9,665 nucleotides of DNA from Planctomycetota bacterium (GTDB lineage Bacteria; Planctomycetota; Brocadiia; SM23-32), in assembly GCA_018334735.1 (NCBI GenBank), contig JAGXLK010000051.1, forward strand, positions 1-9,665, in the 5' to 3' direction. The notes under the pieces were generated by a model. It worked only from the letters and a program-made list of their open reading frames with translations, was not told the origin of the DNA and made no database searches. Of the stretch, positions 1 to 6,388 are shown one piece after another (position 1 is the stretch's first letter; every line of letters starts with the position of its first letter). Position numbers and translations under genes: made by a program.

Positions 1-1319
1 TCGTGCGCCCAGTGGAGCACTTCGTGGGGCTCACGGCTGGCGCCTTTAATCACCGGGACCAGGCTCTTGCCTTCCATGGGTTTGATCTCGTTGCCGCCGT
101 GGTATTTCTCGGGATACATCCCATCCGCCAGCTCACAAAATGTCGGCATGAAATCAATGATATGCCCAACTTCATCGGTCATGCTGCCGGCCTCTACATA
201 CCCCGGCCAGTGAACAATCAGCGGCGTGGTAATTCCACCCTCGTGGACCCAGTGCTTGTGACGCCGGAAAGGAGTATTGCTGGCATTGGACCAGCTCAAG
301 CCGTAACTCTCGTAGGAGTTGACGGTGCCGAGTTTACCGCCTTCTCCGTCACGCCAATCGCCACCCAGCGGTCCGCCCTCGTGGCACGCACCGTTGTCAG
401 AAAGGAACATAATCAGCGTGTTATCGAACTTCCCTTTCTTCTTCAGTGCATCGATGACGCGTCCGACTCCCTGATCCATGCAGTCGATCTGGGCGGCGTA
501 GATGGCCATCTTCCGCGCCATTTCTTCTTTTTTTTCTTCGGACAACTCATCCCAGTCCGCGGCGTTTTCATCCGGCGGCGACAGCGGCCATTGGGGATCG
601 ATCAGACCGGCCTCGATCAGGCGCTCGTAGCGTTTTTCGCGCAACGGCTGCCAGCCGTCCTTGTAACGGTCGGCGTACTTTTCAATATCCTCTGGCAGAG
701 CATGCAACGGCCAGTGCGGTGCTGTGTAGGCCAAATACAGGAAAAACGGCTGATCCGCATCGTTGTGTTCTTCGACACGCTCAACCGCATAGTCCGAAAA
801 GGCATCCGTCAAGTAGAAATCGTCCGCTGGCGGCACGAATTCTTCGTTTTCCTTTGAAAAATGGCGTTTGATGCCGGGTCGTTTCGGTTTTGTGATGTCA
901 AAATAATTCATCCCGCCGCTGACCAACCCGTAATGGCGGTCGAACCCGCGATCCATGGGCCAGTTCGGGTGTTCTTCTCCGACGTGCCACTTCCCCGACA
1001 TGTAAGTGGCATATCCAGCATCACCCAGCACCTCGGCCAGTGTGACGCATTCCCGGTTGAGATATCCCTGGTACGGCCCCGGTCCGTTCCCATGAACCAT
1101 CCCCCCCATGCCGGCCTGATGTGGATGGAGCCCGGTAAGCAGCGATGCCCGCGTGGGACAGCATCTGGCGGCATTGTAGAAATGTGTGAAGCGCAGACCG
1201 CCCTCTGCGAGCGAATCGACATTGGGAGTATGAATCTCGCTGCCGTAACACCCGAGATCCGAGAACCCCATGTCATCGACCATAATCAAAACGATGTTCG
1301 GACGTTCCTTTTTAGCCAT
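1..1319 (-). CDS. Sulfatase (arylsulfatase family S1), 3' end cut by window edge
   Basis: Hydrolyses sulfate esters, probably on a sulfated sugar. The reading frame starts at ATG 1319 and runs off the left edge after about 439 codons; whole enzymes of this type usually have about 500-560 residues, so the C-terminal part is missing. Visible landmarks: the N-terminal beta strand PNIVLIMVDD with the metal-binding pair Asp15-Asp16; the maturation motif CCPTRASLLTG, whose Cys53 would become formylglycine, with Arg57; GKWH with Lys110 and His112; APHW with His202; LSDNG with Asp308-Asn309 as further metal ligands; and Lys355 before the conserved stretch HEGGITTPLIV. AAGGA lies 8 bases before the ATG, which supports the start. 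There is no signal peptide (the protein begins MAKKERPN), so it probably works in the cytoplasm. The Cys-type motif needs a formylglycine-generating enzyme or anSME encoded elsewhere. Substrate unknown; a GH29-like gene lies directly upstream. Confidence 0.95.
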   Translation of the reverse strand, partial: MAKKERPNIVLIMVDDMGFSDLGCYGSEIHTPNVDSLAEGGLRFTHFYNAARCCPTRASLLTGLHPHQAGMGGMVHGNGPGPYQGYLNRECVTLAEVLGDAGYATYMSGKWHVGEEHPNWPMDRGFDRHYGLVSGGMNYFDITKPKRPGIKRHFSKENEEFVPPADDFYLTDAFSDYAVERVEEHNDADQPFFLYLAYTAPHWPLHALPEDIEKYADRYKDGWQPLREKRYERLIEAGLIDPQWPLSPPDENAADWDELSEEKKEEMARKMAIYAAQIDCMDQGVGRVIDALKKKGKFDNTLIMFLSDNGACHEGGPLGGDWRDGEGGKLGTVNSYESYGLSWSNASNTPFRRHKHWVHEGGITTPLIVHWPGYVEAGSMTDEVGHIIDFMPTFCELADGMYPEKYHGGNEIKPMEGKSLVPVIKGASREPHEVLHWAH

Positions 1320-1657
1320 CGGGAGGATCCTTAATTCTCTAAATGCGTTTGCCTTCGCGAAGCCGTGTCACGCTAAGAGATACTCCTCAAGAATACAAGT
1401 GCATTGGGTTGGTCAGCCTCAATATACCTCCTGGGCCAGTTGCGTCTTTCAAATACCTCTTTCTCCTCCTCGGTGCGGCACGATGCCAGCAAAATCCAGG
1501 AGGCGAGATCTCGACATCCTGATCGGGTTCGGGCGAGACAAAACAGGCTCTCTGAGGACGCTTTCCCGGGAACTTCATAACCTCTTGCTCCAAAGTGAAC
1601 TGAGCGGAATTTGCAGACGATTCTTCATTCCATCTTGCACGCAGCCGAACTCAGATC
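1320..1657 (-). other. 338-base spacer with an open frame of unknown status
   Basis: This gap between the GH29-like gene and the left sulfatase has no convincing gene. One minus-strand frame stays open from 1624 down to a TAG at 1373-1375 (83 codons). It contains a coding-looking stretch, EEEKEVFERRNWPRRYIEAD, but has no ATG; a TTG about halfway is the only plausible late start, and no clear ribosome binding site precedes it. It resembles no family I know and may be a decayed gene end or chance. A second minus-strand frame at 1387-1593 looks like non-coding sequence. A hairpin lies at 1337-1379. I see no clear promoter. Confidence 0.3.
1337..1379 (-). promoter_or_regulatory. Imperfect leader hairpin with 10-bp palindrome before the left sulfatase
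   Basis: The perfect palindrome CTTCGCGAAG sits at 1353-1362. It is flanked by imperfectly complementary arms: CTCTaaatGCGT from 1337 can pair with ACGCtaAGAG ending at 1379. The element ends about 17 bases before the sulfatase ATG, just upstream of its ribosome binding site. It could be an mRNA leader structure or an operator. The pairing is seen directly; any role is inference. Confidence 0.35.
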
Positions 1658-2683
1658 TCAATCCAATCCGAGGGATTGCCATCGGTCGCGCACTTCAAAA
1701 AGTGCTGCAGCCTGGTCGTCGGGAATCTTACCTTCGCGGTTCGGGGTCAGGTTGAACACACAGTTTGCGTTTCTCGCATGACAGAGCAAGCGAACGCCGA
1801 GCAATTCCTCAATACTCCGGGGTTTTACGCCCGGACCCCACCACCAGCCGAAACTGTCACGATGCGCTATTGTGCAGTTTTCCACAGGCAGGTAGTACGG
1901 CAAGGGGGCATCGACCGCGTTTCCTGCCGGGTCCCATGGCAGATTGCGCCATGAATCGGTCCCCCATATCGGTGGCACTCCGGCCTCGATCACAATGACA
2001 TCCGAGGGCCAGGCATAGGGTTTCATCTGGGGCTGTTTGCCATCGTCTTCCCAGTCGCCGTTCATGGCGACAACGGTCTTCGGCTGGAAAGACGCAATGT
2101 GGTCGCTTATCTCTCGCCTCCCGGCAGTTCCATACTTTTGGGGTCCGTCAAGCCAGATCTCCTCGATGGGACCGTACCAGGTCAGAAGTTCTTCCAACTG
2201 GGCCAGAGTGAAATCCATGTATTCATGGGTGACGTAGAAAAACTGTGCTTTCGATGGCCCCAGTACCAGTCCCGACGGGACGTTATGGCGATCGCCGCCC
2301 AGATAGAGAGCCGGGCGAATGTTGTGTTTCTCACAGGCTTTCACGAATTCTCCCACCACGTCCGTTGTATCCGGCGCATTCGCCACCGAATAATCCGTCT
2401 GTTCGCTCGGCCAGATTGAAAAACCACCTCCTCTGATATGTTTCGCGGTCAAAATGATGTATTTCATTCCCGCGTCCCGCGCCACCTGGACCCACTGATC
2501 GACATCAAGGTCGGTAGGATCATAAAGTGACACATCCCGGCTTTGCTTTGTGCTATCCGGCGCGAAGGTCGCCATTCCGTAGTGGAGGAACATCCCATAT
2601 TCAAGTTTTTGCCAACGCTGAAGGCGGTCGGGGGACAAACGCTGCGAACCTCTCTGCCTTTCATTCGTCTCCTGGTCGTTCAT
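1658..2683 (-). CDS. Glycoside hydrolase family 29 (alpha-L-fucosidase-like) protein
   Basis: Probably releases alpha-linked L-fucose, or a related sugar, from oligosaccharides with retention of configuration. The 341 residues cover the catalytic (beta/alpha)8 barrel only; many GH29 enzymes carry a C-terminal beta-sandwich that is absent here. Family signs: EYGMFLHYGMATF at residues 28-40; MKYIILTAKH (73-82) followed by FSIWPSEQTDYSV (88-100); EIWLDG (175-180), where Asp179 matches the GH29 nucleophile; and CVFNLTPNREGKIP (308-321) near the C-terminus. The usual KHHDGF active-site motif reads KHIRGGGF (81-88), so the second His is replaced and two residues are added; specificity may differ from true fucosidases. 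The start at ATG 2683 has GGAG 8 bases upstream. There is no signal peptide, so cytoplasmic action is likely. A sulfatase gene lies on each side, which suggests desulfation and defucosylation of one substrate. Confidence 0.85.
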   Translation of the reverse strand: MNDQETNERQRGSQRLSPDRLQRWQKLEYGMFLHYGMATFAPDSTKQSRDVSLYDPTDLDVDQWVQVARDAGMKYIILTAKHIRGGGFSIWPSEQTDYSVANAPDTTDVVGEFVKACEKHNIRPALYLGGDRHNVPSGLVLGPSKAQFFYVTHEYMDFTLAQLEELLTWYGPIEEIWLDGPQKYGTAGRREISDHIASFQPKTVVAMNGDWEDDGKQPQMKPYAWPSDVIVIEAGVPPIWGTDSWRNLPWDPAGNAVDAPLPYYLPVENCTIAHRDSFGWWWGPGVKPRSIEELLGVRLLCHARNANCVFNLTPNREGKIPDDQAAALFEVRDRWQSLGLD

Positions 2684-2762
2684 TTAAACTTCTCCAGAAA
2701 TTGATACCGAACACATTTGTATAAGTTACCATTCGGAACCAGCCCAAAGAAAGCTTGCCGCG

Positions 2763-2777
2763 GCGAACATAGTTCGC
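2763..2777. promoter_or_regulatory. Operator-like inverted repeat GCGAAC-ATA-GTTCGC
   Basis: A perfect 6-bp inverted repeat around a 3-base centre lies 80 bases upstream of the GH29-like start codon. The symmetry and position fit a dimeric repressor or activator site. The half-sites resemble Gram-positive LexA boxes (GAAC-N4-GTTC), but the spacing is one base short and nothing else here suggests SOS control. Function is inferred only from symmetry and position. Confidence 0.35.
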
Positions 2778-2843
2778 GCGATCCGCCGACACCTCGCGGC
2801 CTGGACTGCTGGGAAGCGTCGTTATAGTAGCGCAGGCATCTTA

Positions 2844-2887
2844 CAGGGTACAGTGTTTGTTCTTGGTGAGTAGGTACTGTACCTCTG
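2844..2887. repeat. Nested palindromes built on GGTAC half-sites
   Basis: GGTACAGT (2847-2854) is perfectly complementary to ACTGTACC (2876-2883), and the match extends by three outer pairs (CAG 2844-2846 with CTG 2885-2887) if base 2884 is bulged. The right arm also belongs to a local 11-base palindrome, GGTACTGTACC (2873-2883). GGTAC therefore occurs three times, which allows either one long hairpin or one full site plus one half-site for a DNA-binding protein. It lies about 160-200 bases upstream of the GH29-like ATG and downstream of the sulfatase terminator. Confidence 0.45.
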
Positions 2888-2909
2888 GGAGTATTCGTAA
2901 GAAGGAAGC

Positions 2910-2929
2910 GGGGGGCTGCGTAGCCCCCC
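2910..2929 (-). terminator. Possible terminator hairpin, GGGGGGCT/AGCCCCCC
   Basis: GGGGGGCT (2910-2917) pairs perfectly with AGCCCCCC (2922-2929) around a 4-base loop, giving a very stable 8-bp stem. Read on the minus strand, the stem is followed by a pyrimidine-rich run, GCTTCCTTCTTAC, rather than a clean T tract, so termination would be weak. On the plus strand no T run follows. It lies about 125 bases beyond the sulfatase stop and may be a backup terminator or an mRNA-end stabiliser. Confidence 0.35.
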
Positions 2930-3039
2930 CGTGAGCGGATTGGACTTCAGGGGTTCGGCCGCAATGTGGCAAAGGCTCTCCAGCGTGTGGACCTGGTCGA
3001 AATTCGTTGGCAAATGACAACAAGCCTATCAAATTGTGT

Positions 3040-3056
3040 AAAAAGCCCAACGGGCT
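3040..3056 (-). terminator. Intrinsic terminator overlapping the sulfatase stop codon
   Basis: On the minus strand AGCCC-GTT-GGGCT is followed at once by TTTTT, the classical stem plus U-tract form. The stem begins inside the TAG stop codon of the 3055-4527 sulfatase, so transcription would end a few bases after the gene. The stem is short (5 bp) but GC-rich. This suggests that the downstream GH29-like gene has its own promoter or relies on read-through. Confidence 0.65.
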
Positions 3057-4527
3057 ACAGCAATTCCAGATCTTCTTCGGTTTCAGGTCCGGGCCAGACG
3101 TACGTATCCGGATGTTCCGGCTCGACTTTTCGTGCCCATGCTTTCAGCACCTGCATATCCTGCAGTTGCCCGCGCACTTCCCTTGATATCCCCATCGGCT
3201 CCCAGTCCCGTTCAAGATGTCCCATCATGCTTTTGCGGCGGGAATTGTGTGCTGGCTCTGCCGCCAGATTGTTTTTTTCGTCGGGATCTTCGTTCAGGTT
3301 AAAAAGCACCGGTTCCCATTCATCCCCTTCTGCTGTAATGTGTTGCCATAATTTCCATGGACCCTGGCGGACCATTTTCCCCACCCATTGAAACGTGCCG
3401 AAATTGACATCGGCTACCTCCGAAACGATGGTACGTTCACGGTTTTCGTGCCCCTCGAATACTGGCACAAGCGACTCCCCATCCACATCCGTCGCCGGTG
3501 CATTTGCCAGTTCGTAAAAAGTCGGGGCCAGGTCCACAAGACTGCACGGATCCGTAACATCTGTTCCCGGTTGGGTAAGTCCTGGCAACCGCGCAATCAG
3601 CGGCACTCCGACGGCATCCTCGTAGAAACATTTTTTTGACCAGAGGCCATGTTCGCCAAGCATCTCCCCGTGATCGGAACAATAGATCACCAGCGTGTTT
3701 TCAGCCTGTTCTGTCCGTTCCAGGGTATCTACGATTCGTCCGACATTCCGGTCCATACACTCGATCATTGCGTAGTAGGCCGCCCTGGCCACCCGTAGCT
3801 GGTGTTCTGTCGCTTCGGGATGGAGATTGCGCCACTCACGCAGGGCTTCGATGCACTTCGGCTCGCTTCCGAGCTCAACTGTCGTCTCAATGCGGTCGTA
3901 ATAATAGTCAAAAGCTTCTTTCGGCCCGATGAACGGACAATGCGGGAGCAAAAACCCGACGACGGCCGCAAACGGTTTTTCTTGTCCTGTCCGTTCCTCA
4001 AGGAAATGGCAAGCGGTTTTCGTTACGTCAGTATCATAATACTGGTAGAAACTATGTCCTCGTCCGGCGTACTCAAACGAATGACGTTGCTGCCCGGCTG
4101 TGGCACCTGGGAGTCTGGTATAGCGCGGGCCGCCCTGCTCGGCCGCTCCAGGGTGCCGAGCACTGCCTTCCGCGATCGGTCGATGCATAAAACCGTGCCG
4201 CTGATCGGGCCCGAGGAAATGCATTCGGCCGATCAACGCGGTTTCATACCCGGCCGCGCCCAGGGCATGGGACCATGTGGGAATGCCCGACGAAAGCACG
4301 CCGTGATTGTTCCACACCCGATTTCGGGAAGGGATCCGCCCCGTCATGAAACTCATGCGGCTCGGAACACAAACCGGAGCCGCGCAACAGACGCCGGAAA
4401 ATCGCGTCCCTTCGGCAGCCAGCCGGTCCAGATTGGGTGTGCGCACGAGCGAATTGCCGTACGCACCAGTAACCTTCCGAGAGTGCTGGTCGCTCATGAT
4501 GAGGAGGATGTTTGGTTTCTGGTTCAT
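3055..4527 (-). CDS. Sulfatase, choline-sulfatase-like (alkaline phosphatase superfamily)
   Basis: A complete 490-residue type I sulfatase that removes sulfate from an unknown ester, here probably a sugar. Landmarks in order: PNILLIMSDQH with metal ligands Asp13-Gln14; VCVPSRMSFMTGR with Cys53 as formylglycine precursor and Arg57; IGRMHFLGPDQRHGF with His103 (Arg101 takes the place of the common Lys); FLLPHCPF with His196; YCSDHGEMLGEHGLWSKK with Asp285-His286 and Lys298/Lys299; and FYEDAVGVPLI. The SDHG...GEHGLW...KK signature is typical of choline-sulfatase-like and related sugar sulfatases, but it does not prove the substrate. The start at ATG 4527 gives the usual N-terminal strand; the upstream ribosome binding site is weak (GAGACAGAT). 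No signal peptide is visible, so the protein is probably cytoplasmic. An arylsulfotransferase-like gene lies upstream and a GH29-like gene downstream. The stop codon lies in a terminator stem. Confidence 0.95.
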   Translation of the reverse strand: MNQKPNILLIMSDQHSRKVTGAYGNSLVRTPNLDRLAAEGTRFSGVCCAAPVCVPSRMSFMTGRIPSRNRVWNNHGVLSSGIPTWSHALGAAGYETALIGRMHFLGPDQRHGFMHRPIAEGSARHPGAAEQGGPRYTRLPGATAGQQRHSFEYAGRGHSFYQYYDTDVTKTACHFLEERTGQEKPFAAVVGFLLPHCPFIGPKEAFDYYYDRIETTVELGSEPKCIEALREWRNLHPEATEHQLRVARAAYYAMIECMDRNVGRIVDTLERTEQAENTLVIYCSDHGEMLGEHGLWSKKCFYEDAVGVPLIARLPGLTQPGTDVTDPCSLVDLAPTFYELANAPATDVDGESLVPVFEGHENRERTIVSEVADVNFGTFQWVGKMVRQGPWKLWQHITAEGDEWEPVLFNLNEDPDEKNNLAAEPAHNSRRKSMMGHLERDWEPMGISREVRGQLQDMQVLKAWARKVEPEHPDTYVWPGPETEEDLELL

Positions 4528-4620
4528 GATATCTGTCTCAGGCCTTTGTTGAAGTGGTCAAACGGATGGGAATTGCCTGTTGATCGGAGACTAGCATTTT
4601 GAGCATAGACATGGTATCCT

Positions 4621-4639
4621 GCCAGCGCCTCGCACTGGC
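4621..4639 (-). other. 8-bp hairpin in the leader of the choline-sulfatase-like gene
   Basis: On the minus strand GCCAGTGC-GAG-GCGCTGGC forms an 8-bp stem with one G-T wobble and a 3-base loop. It lies 94 bases before the sulfatase ATG. No T run follows, so a terminator is unlikely; a leader structure or binding site is possible. Confidence 0.3.
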
Positions 4640-4934
4640 TTTGGAGTGCGCGCGGTCGCGCCGCTTTTATCTTAAGCGTTTTGCTGCTACTGGTCCGTGA
4701 CAATTGAAGTTATGGGTTCCGGTAAAACGACGCGATTGCTTCGGCGCGCCGTACGACGGCCTCGCAATGACCAAGAACACGTTTAGAACGCCATTGTGAG
4801 GAGCCCGCTGTTTGGGCGACGCGGCAATCTCTCCTTTCTACCCCGAAAAAAACAGCGTCACAATCACCAAAATGTTGCTTTCTGCTTGTCGACACAATCA
4901 AACCACAATTATCACTAACAAAAGCGACGCTCCC

Positions 4935-4972
4935 TTCCGCCCTGCGGAACTCCCCACCGCACTTCAAAGTGC
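4935..4972 (-). terminator. Tandem hairpins downstream of the propeller gene, possible terminator
   Basis: Reading the minus strand away from the propeller stop, a 14-base palindrome GCACTTTGAAGTGC (4959-4972) is followed by TTCCGC-AGG-GCGGAA (4935-4949, 6-bp stem, 3-base loop). The sequence after it is GGGAGCGTCGCTTTTGTT, a short T-rich tail about 11 bases beyond the second stem. The pair lies roughly 50-85 bases after the stop codon. It could end transcription or protect the mRNA end; the T tract is not adjacent to the stem, so confidence is low. Confidence 0.35.
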
Positions 4973-5020
4973 TTCGCGCACGGCGTGTCAACGCGCTCGG
5001 GTCTCCGGGGACTGTTGCGC

Positions 5021-6085
5021 TTACCGGAGCGCGGTTTCAGGGTACCGCGCAGCGCGGTAGAAAGATTTACCTTCGGGGTTCCAGTATTCCCACACGATAT
5101 CACCTTCCGGTGTGACTTCAAAGATACGGCCCGGCTCGCTCCAGTTCATTGCACAGATAAGTGTGTTGCCGTTCTCAAACCGCTGTGCTCCCGAGCCGAC
5201 GGGCGACCAGAAATCCGTGCGCGGTTCGGCATGATATTCCCAGGCGATCTCACCTGTCAGGGGCTCCATCTCAAGAACCCGCGACCAACCGCGCATCGGC
5301 GGTCCCCAGCCGTTGTCGAACAGCAGGATGTTTCCCGATGCCAGCATCGTGGGCTGATGCTGACCGAGCAGCTCTGCCTCGCCCCATTGCCAGACAATAT
5401 CGTCCGTCTCGCGATCGACAATAAAAATCCTGTGCAGGTGGCGGGGCGAGACCAGGATATTGCCTGCTCGGAAGCGATCGTCCGATTCACCAGACGGAGT
5501 TTTCGGAAGCGACTGCACAGTATTGATGTGAGGCCAATCGCCCAGTTGTGCCGGCATCTTCATGTCTGGTGGAAGGCGGAGCTGAGGTTGGTGCGGGGCA
5601 AAATGCCAGTTCCATACCACGTCTCCTTCTTGGTCCAGCTCCTGCAGATAATCGTAGATCATGGGTTGATCGTGAATTGCCGGATAATGCGCCCCTGCGC
5701 TTGCGGCAAGGAGCGTGTGTCCGTTCGGGAGGCGGCGGGCATCGTGATGTCCCCGTGCGAAACTCTGCCACACAACGTTACTTTCGCGATCCAGTTCCAG
5801 AACGCGATGCCGACTGATCTGTTTGGGGGAGTAACTTTTTTCGTTGGCAACCACGAGAAGATTGCCGTTGCCCAGCAGAGAGACATCATGCCACGTTGGC
5901 CCTATATCAACTCGCCAGCGGTGGACTTCCCCACCCCCCAGGCCAATCAGCCGTGCCGAGCGGCTACCGCGGCTCCAGCAGAGCGTCAGCCCGGGCTGAG
6001 CTCTGTCATGGTCGCAACGGATAAGCCCGAGCTTCTCAGGCGGACGCGGCATGCAACGGTCGATTCGGAATTCGTTTTCAGCCAT
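5021..6085 (-). CDS. Arylsulfotransferase-like (ASST) beta-propeller protein
   Basis: Its 354 residues form a PQQ-like beta-propeller of the arylsulfotransferase type. True ASST enzymes move sulfate between phenolic compounds through a catalytic His; whether this one transfers sulfate is not shown. Blades follow the pattern 'hydrophobic strand, Asp/Glu-x-x-Gly-x-(I/V)-(V/A)-W-x-(Y/W)' then 'LPNGNTLL': for example VLELDRESNVVWQSF (95-109), LPNGHTLL (119-126), LQELDQEGDVVWNW (147-160), VLEMEPLTGEIAWEY (270-284), FENGNTLI (303-310) and IFEVTPEGDIVWEY (321-334). The N-terminal GLIRCDHDRAQPGLTL is typical of the family. Candidate active-site histidines are H66, H113/H114, H186 and H243. The start at ATG 6085 is preceded by AAGAGAG, a weak ribosome binding site. 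Classical ASSTs are periplasmic, yet no signal peptide is visible. It lies upstream of a sulfatase, which suggests a shared role in sulfate-ester metabolism. Confidence 0.8.
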   Translation of the reverse strand: MAENEFRIDRCMPRPPEKLGLIRCDHDRAQPGLTLCWSRGSRSARLIGLGGGEVHRWRVDIGPTWHDVSLLGNGNLLVVANEKSYSPKQISRHRVLELDRESNVVWQSFARGHHDARRLPNGHTLLAASAGAHYPAIHDQPMIYDYLQELDQEGDVVWNWHFAPHQPQLRLPPDMKMPAQLGDWPHINTVQSLPKTPSGESDDRFRAGNILVSPRHLHRIFIVDRETDDIVWQWGEAELLGQHQPTMLASGNILLFDNGWGPPMRGWSRVLEMEPLTGEIAWEYHAEPRTDFWSPVGSGAQRFENGNTLICAMNWSEPGRIFEVTPEGDIVWEYWNPEGKSFYRAARYPETALR

Positions 6086-6277
6086 CTCAGCAACTCTCTT
6101 CTCAAAACCAGGTGTTATTCGGTCGATTCACAGGGGCCATCAACGTAACGGCCCCAAACGGCTTTAGCACTTTAAACTTTTTCACCCGCGATGCAAGGTC
6201 GCTGGGGCCGATGCTGTGCCGCAACGCGGTTCTCTCTATCAGTCTCCTTCACCTGCGACACCAGGTCCCAGGGGGTT

Positions 6278-6292
6278 CTGTTGTTGCAACAG
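6278..6292. promoter_or_regulatory. Operator-like inverted repeat CTGTTG-TTG-CAACAG
   Basis: A perfect 6-bp inverted repeat with a 3-base centre lies about 190 bases upstream of the propeller ATG. On the plus strand TTATTTTC follows, so it could also be read as a weak plus-strand terminator, but no plus-strand gene ends here. A regulator site is the simpler guess; there is no direct evidence. Confidence 0.3.
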
Positions 6293-6304
6293 TTATTTTC
6301 GCGA

Positions 6305-6388
6305 GCAGGCTGGAGTTCAGAATGGGCACCATTTGGGTGCAATTTATCTCTCTTACAATCTTATAACATTGCCCGCCTCCAGTCCTGC
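6305..6388. repeat. 84-base interrupted inverted repeat
   Basis: GCAGGCTGGAG (6305-6315) matches the reverse complement of CTCCAGTCCTGC (6377-6388) with one extra base. Inside it GGGC (6324-6327) pairs with GCCC (6371-6374). A separate small hairpin, GCACC-ATTTG-GGTGC (6326-6340), competes with the inner pairing. The ends together resemble a small structured RNA or a degraded miniature element, but no target duplication is visible. Confidence 0.3.

Larger units (their letters stand above)
2684..3039. other. Spacer of about 355 bases with several inverted repeats and no gene
   Basis: No convincing coding region lies between the GH29-like gene and the sulfatase at 3055. Short minus-strand frames (2822-3013, 2841-3050) have proline/serine-rich translations without family signs. 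The stretch instead holds three symmetric elements: an operator-like repeat at 2763-2777, a stem of about 11 bp at 2844-2887 and a G/C hairpin at 2910-2929. A weak CGCGA/TCGCG repeat lies at 2777-2798. The promoter of the GH29-like gene should lie here; TATACA on the minus strand near 2720 could be a -10 box, but it lacks a good -35 partner. Confidence 0.5.
4528..5020. other. 493-base spacer with hairpins, no supported gene
   Basis: No convincing gene lies between the propeller gene and the sulfatase. A minus-strand frame from TTG 4991 to 4710 (93 codons) has low-complexity, Cys/Arg-rich content and no ribosome binding site, so I do not call it. Hairpins lie at 4935-4972 and 4621-4639. On the minus strand a T7 run (4846-4852) has no stem before it. 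A strong ribosome-binding-like AAAGGAG follows at about 4833; only a 14-codon TTG frame begins behind it, with spacing that is too short. TTGACA at 4986-4991 (minus) has only a poor -10 partner 17 bases on. The sulfatase promoter should be here, but I cannot place it. Confidence 0.5.

Noticed and set aside
3..857. Plus-strand open frame of 284 codons
   Set aside because: It lies opposite the left sulfatase, whose minus-strand frame shows all family motifs; the plus frame starts at GTG and has no recognisable domain.
2763..2777. LexA (SOS) box
   Set aside because: GAAC and GTTC are separated by three rather than four bases, and neighbouring genes have no link to DNA repair.
4826..4840. Strong Shine-Dalgarno-like AAAGGAG on the minus strand with a 14-codon TTG frame behind it
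   Set aside because: Spacing to the TTG is only about three bases and the peptide is too short to support; probably chance.
4710..4991. Minus-strand frame of 93 codons, whose DPSALTRRARS resembles DPFALTSRAAS at the right-edge gene end (15 of 18 bases alike at 4986-5003 and 9563-9580)
   Set aside because: The resemblance covers only about 18 bases and the rest does not align; the frame starts with TTG without a ribosome binding site and has non-coding composition.
4985..6148. Plus-strand open frame of 387 codons
   Set aside because: Antisense shadow of the propeller gene; its translation is Cys/Arg/Pro-rich without family signs.
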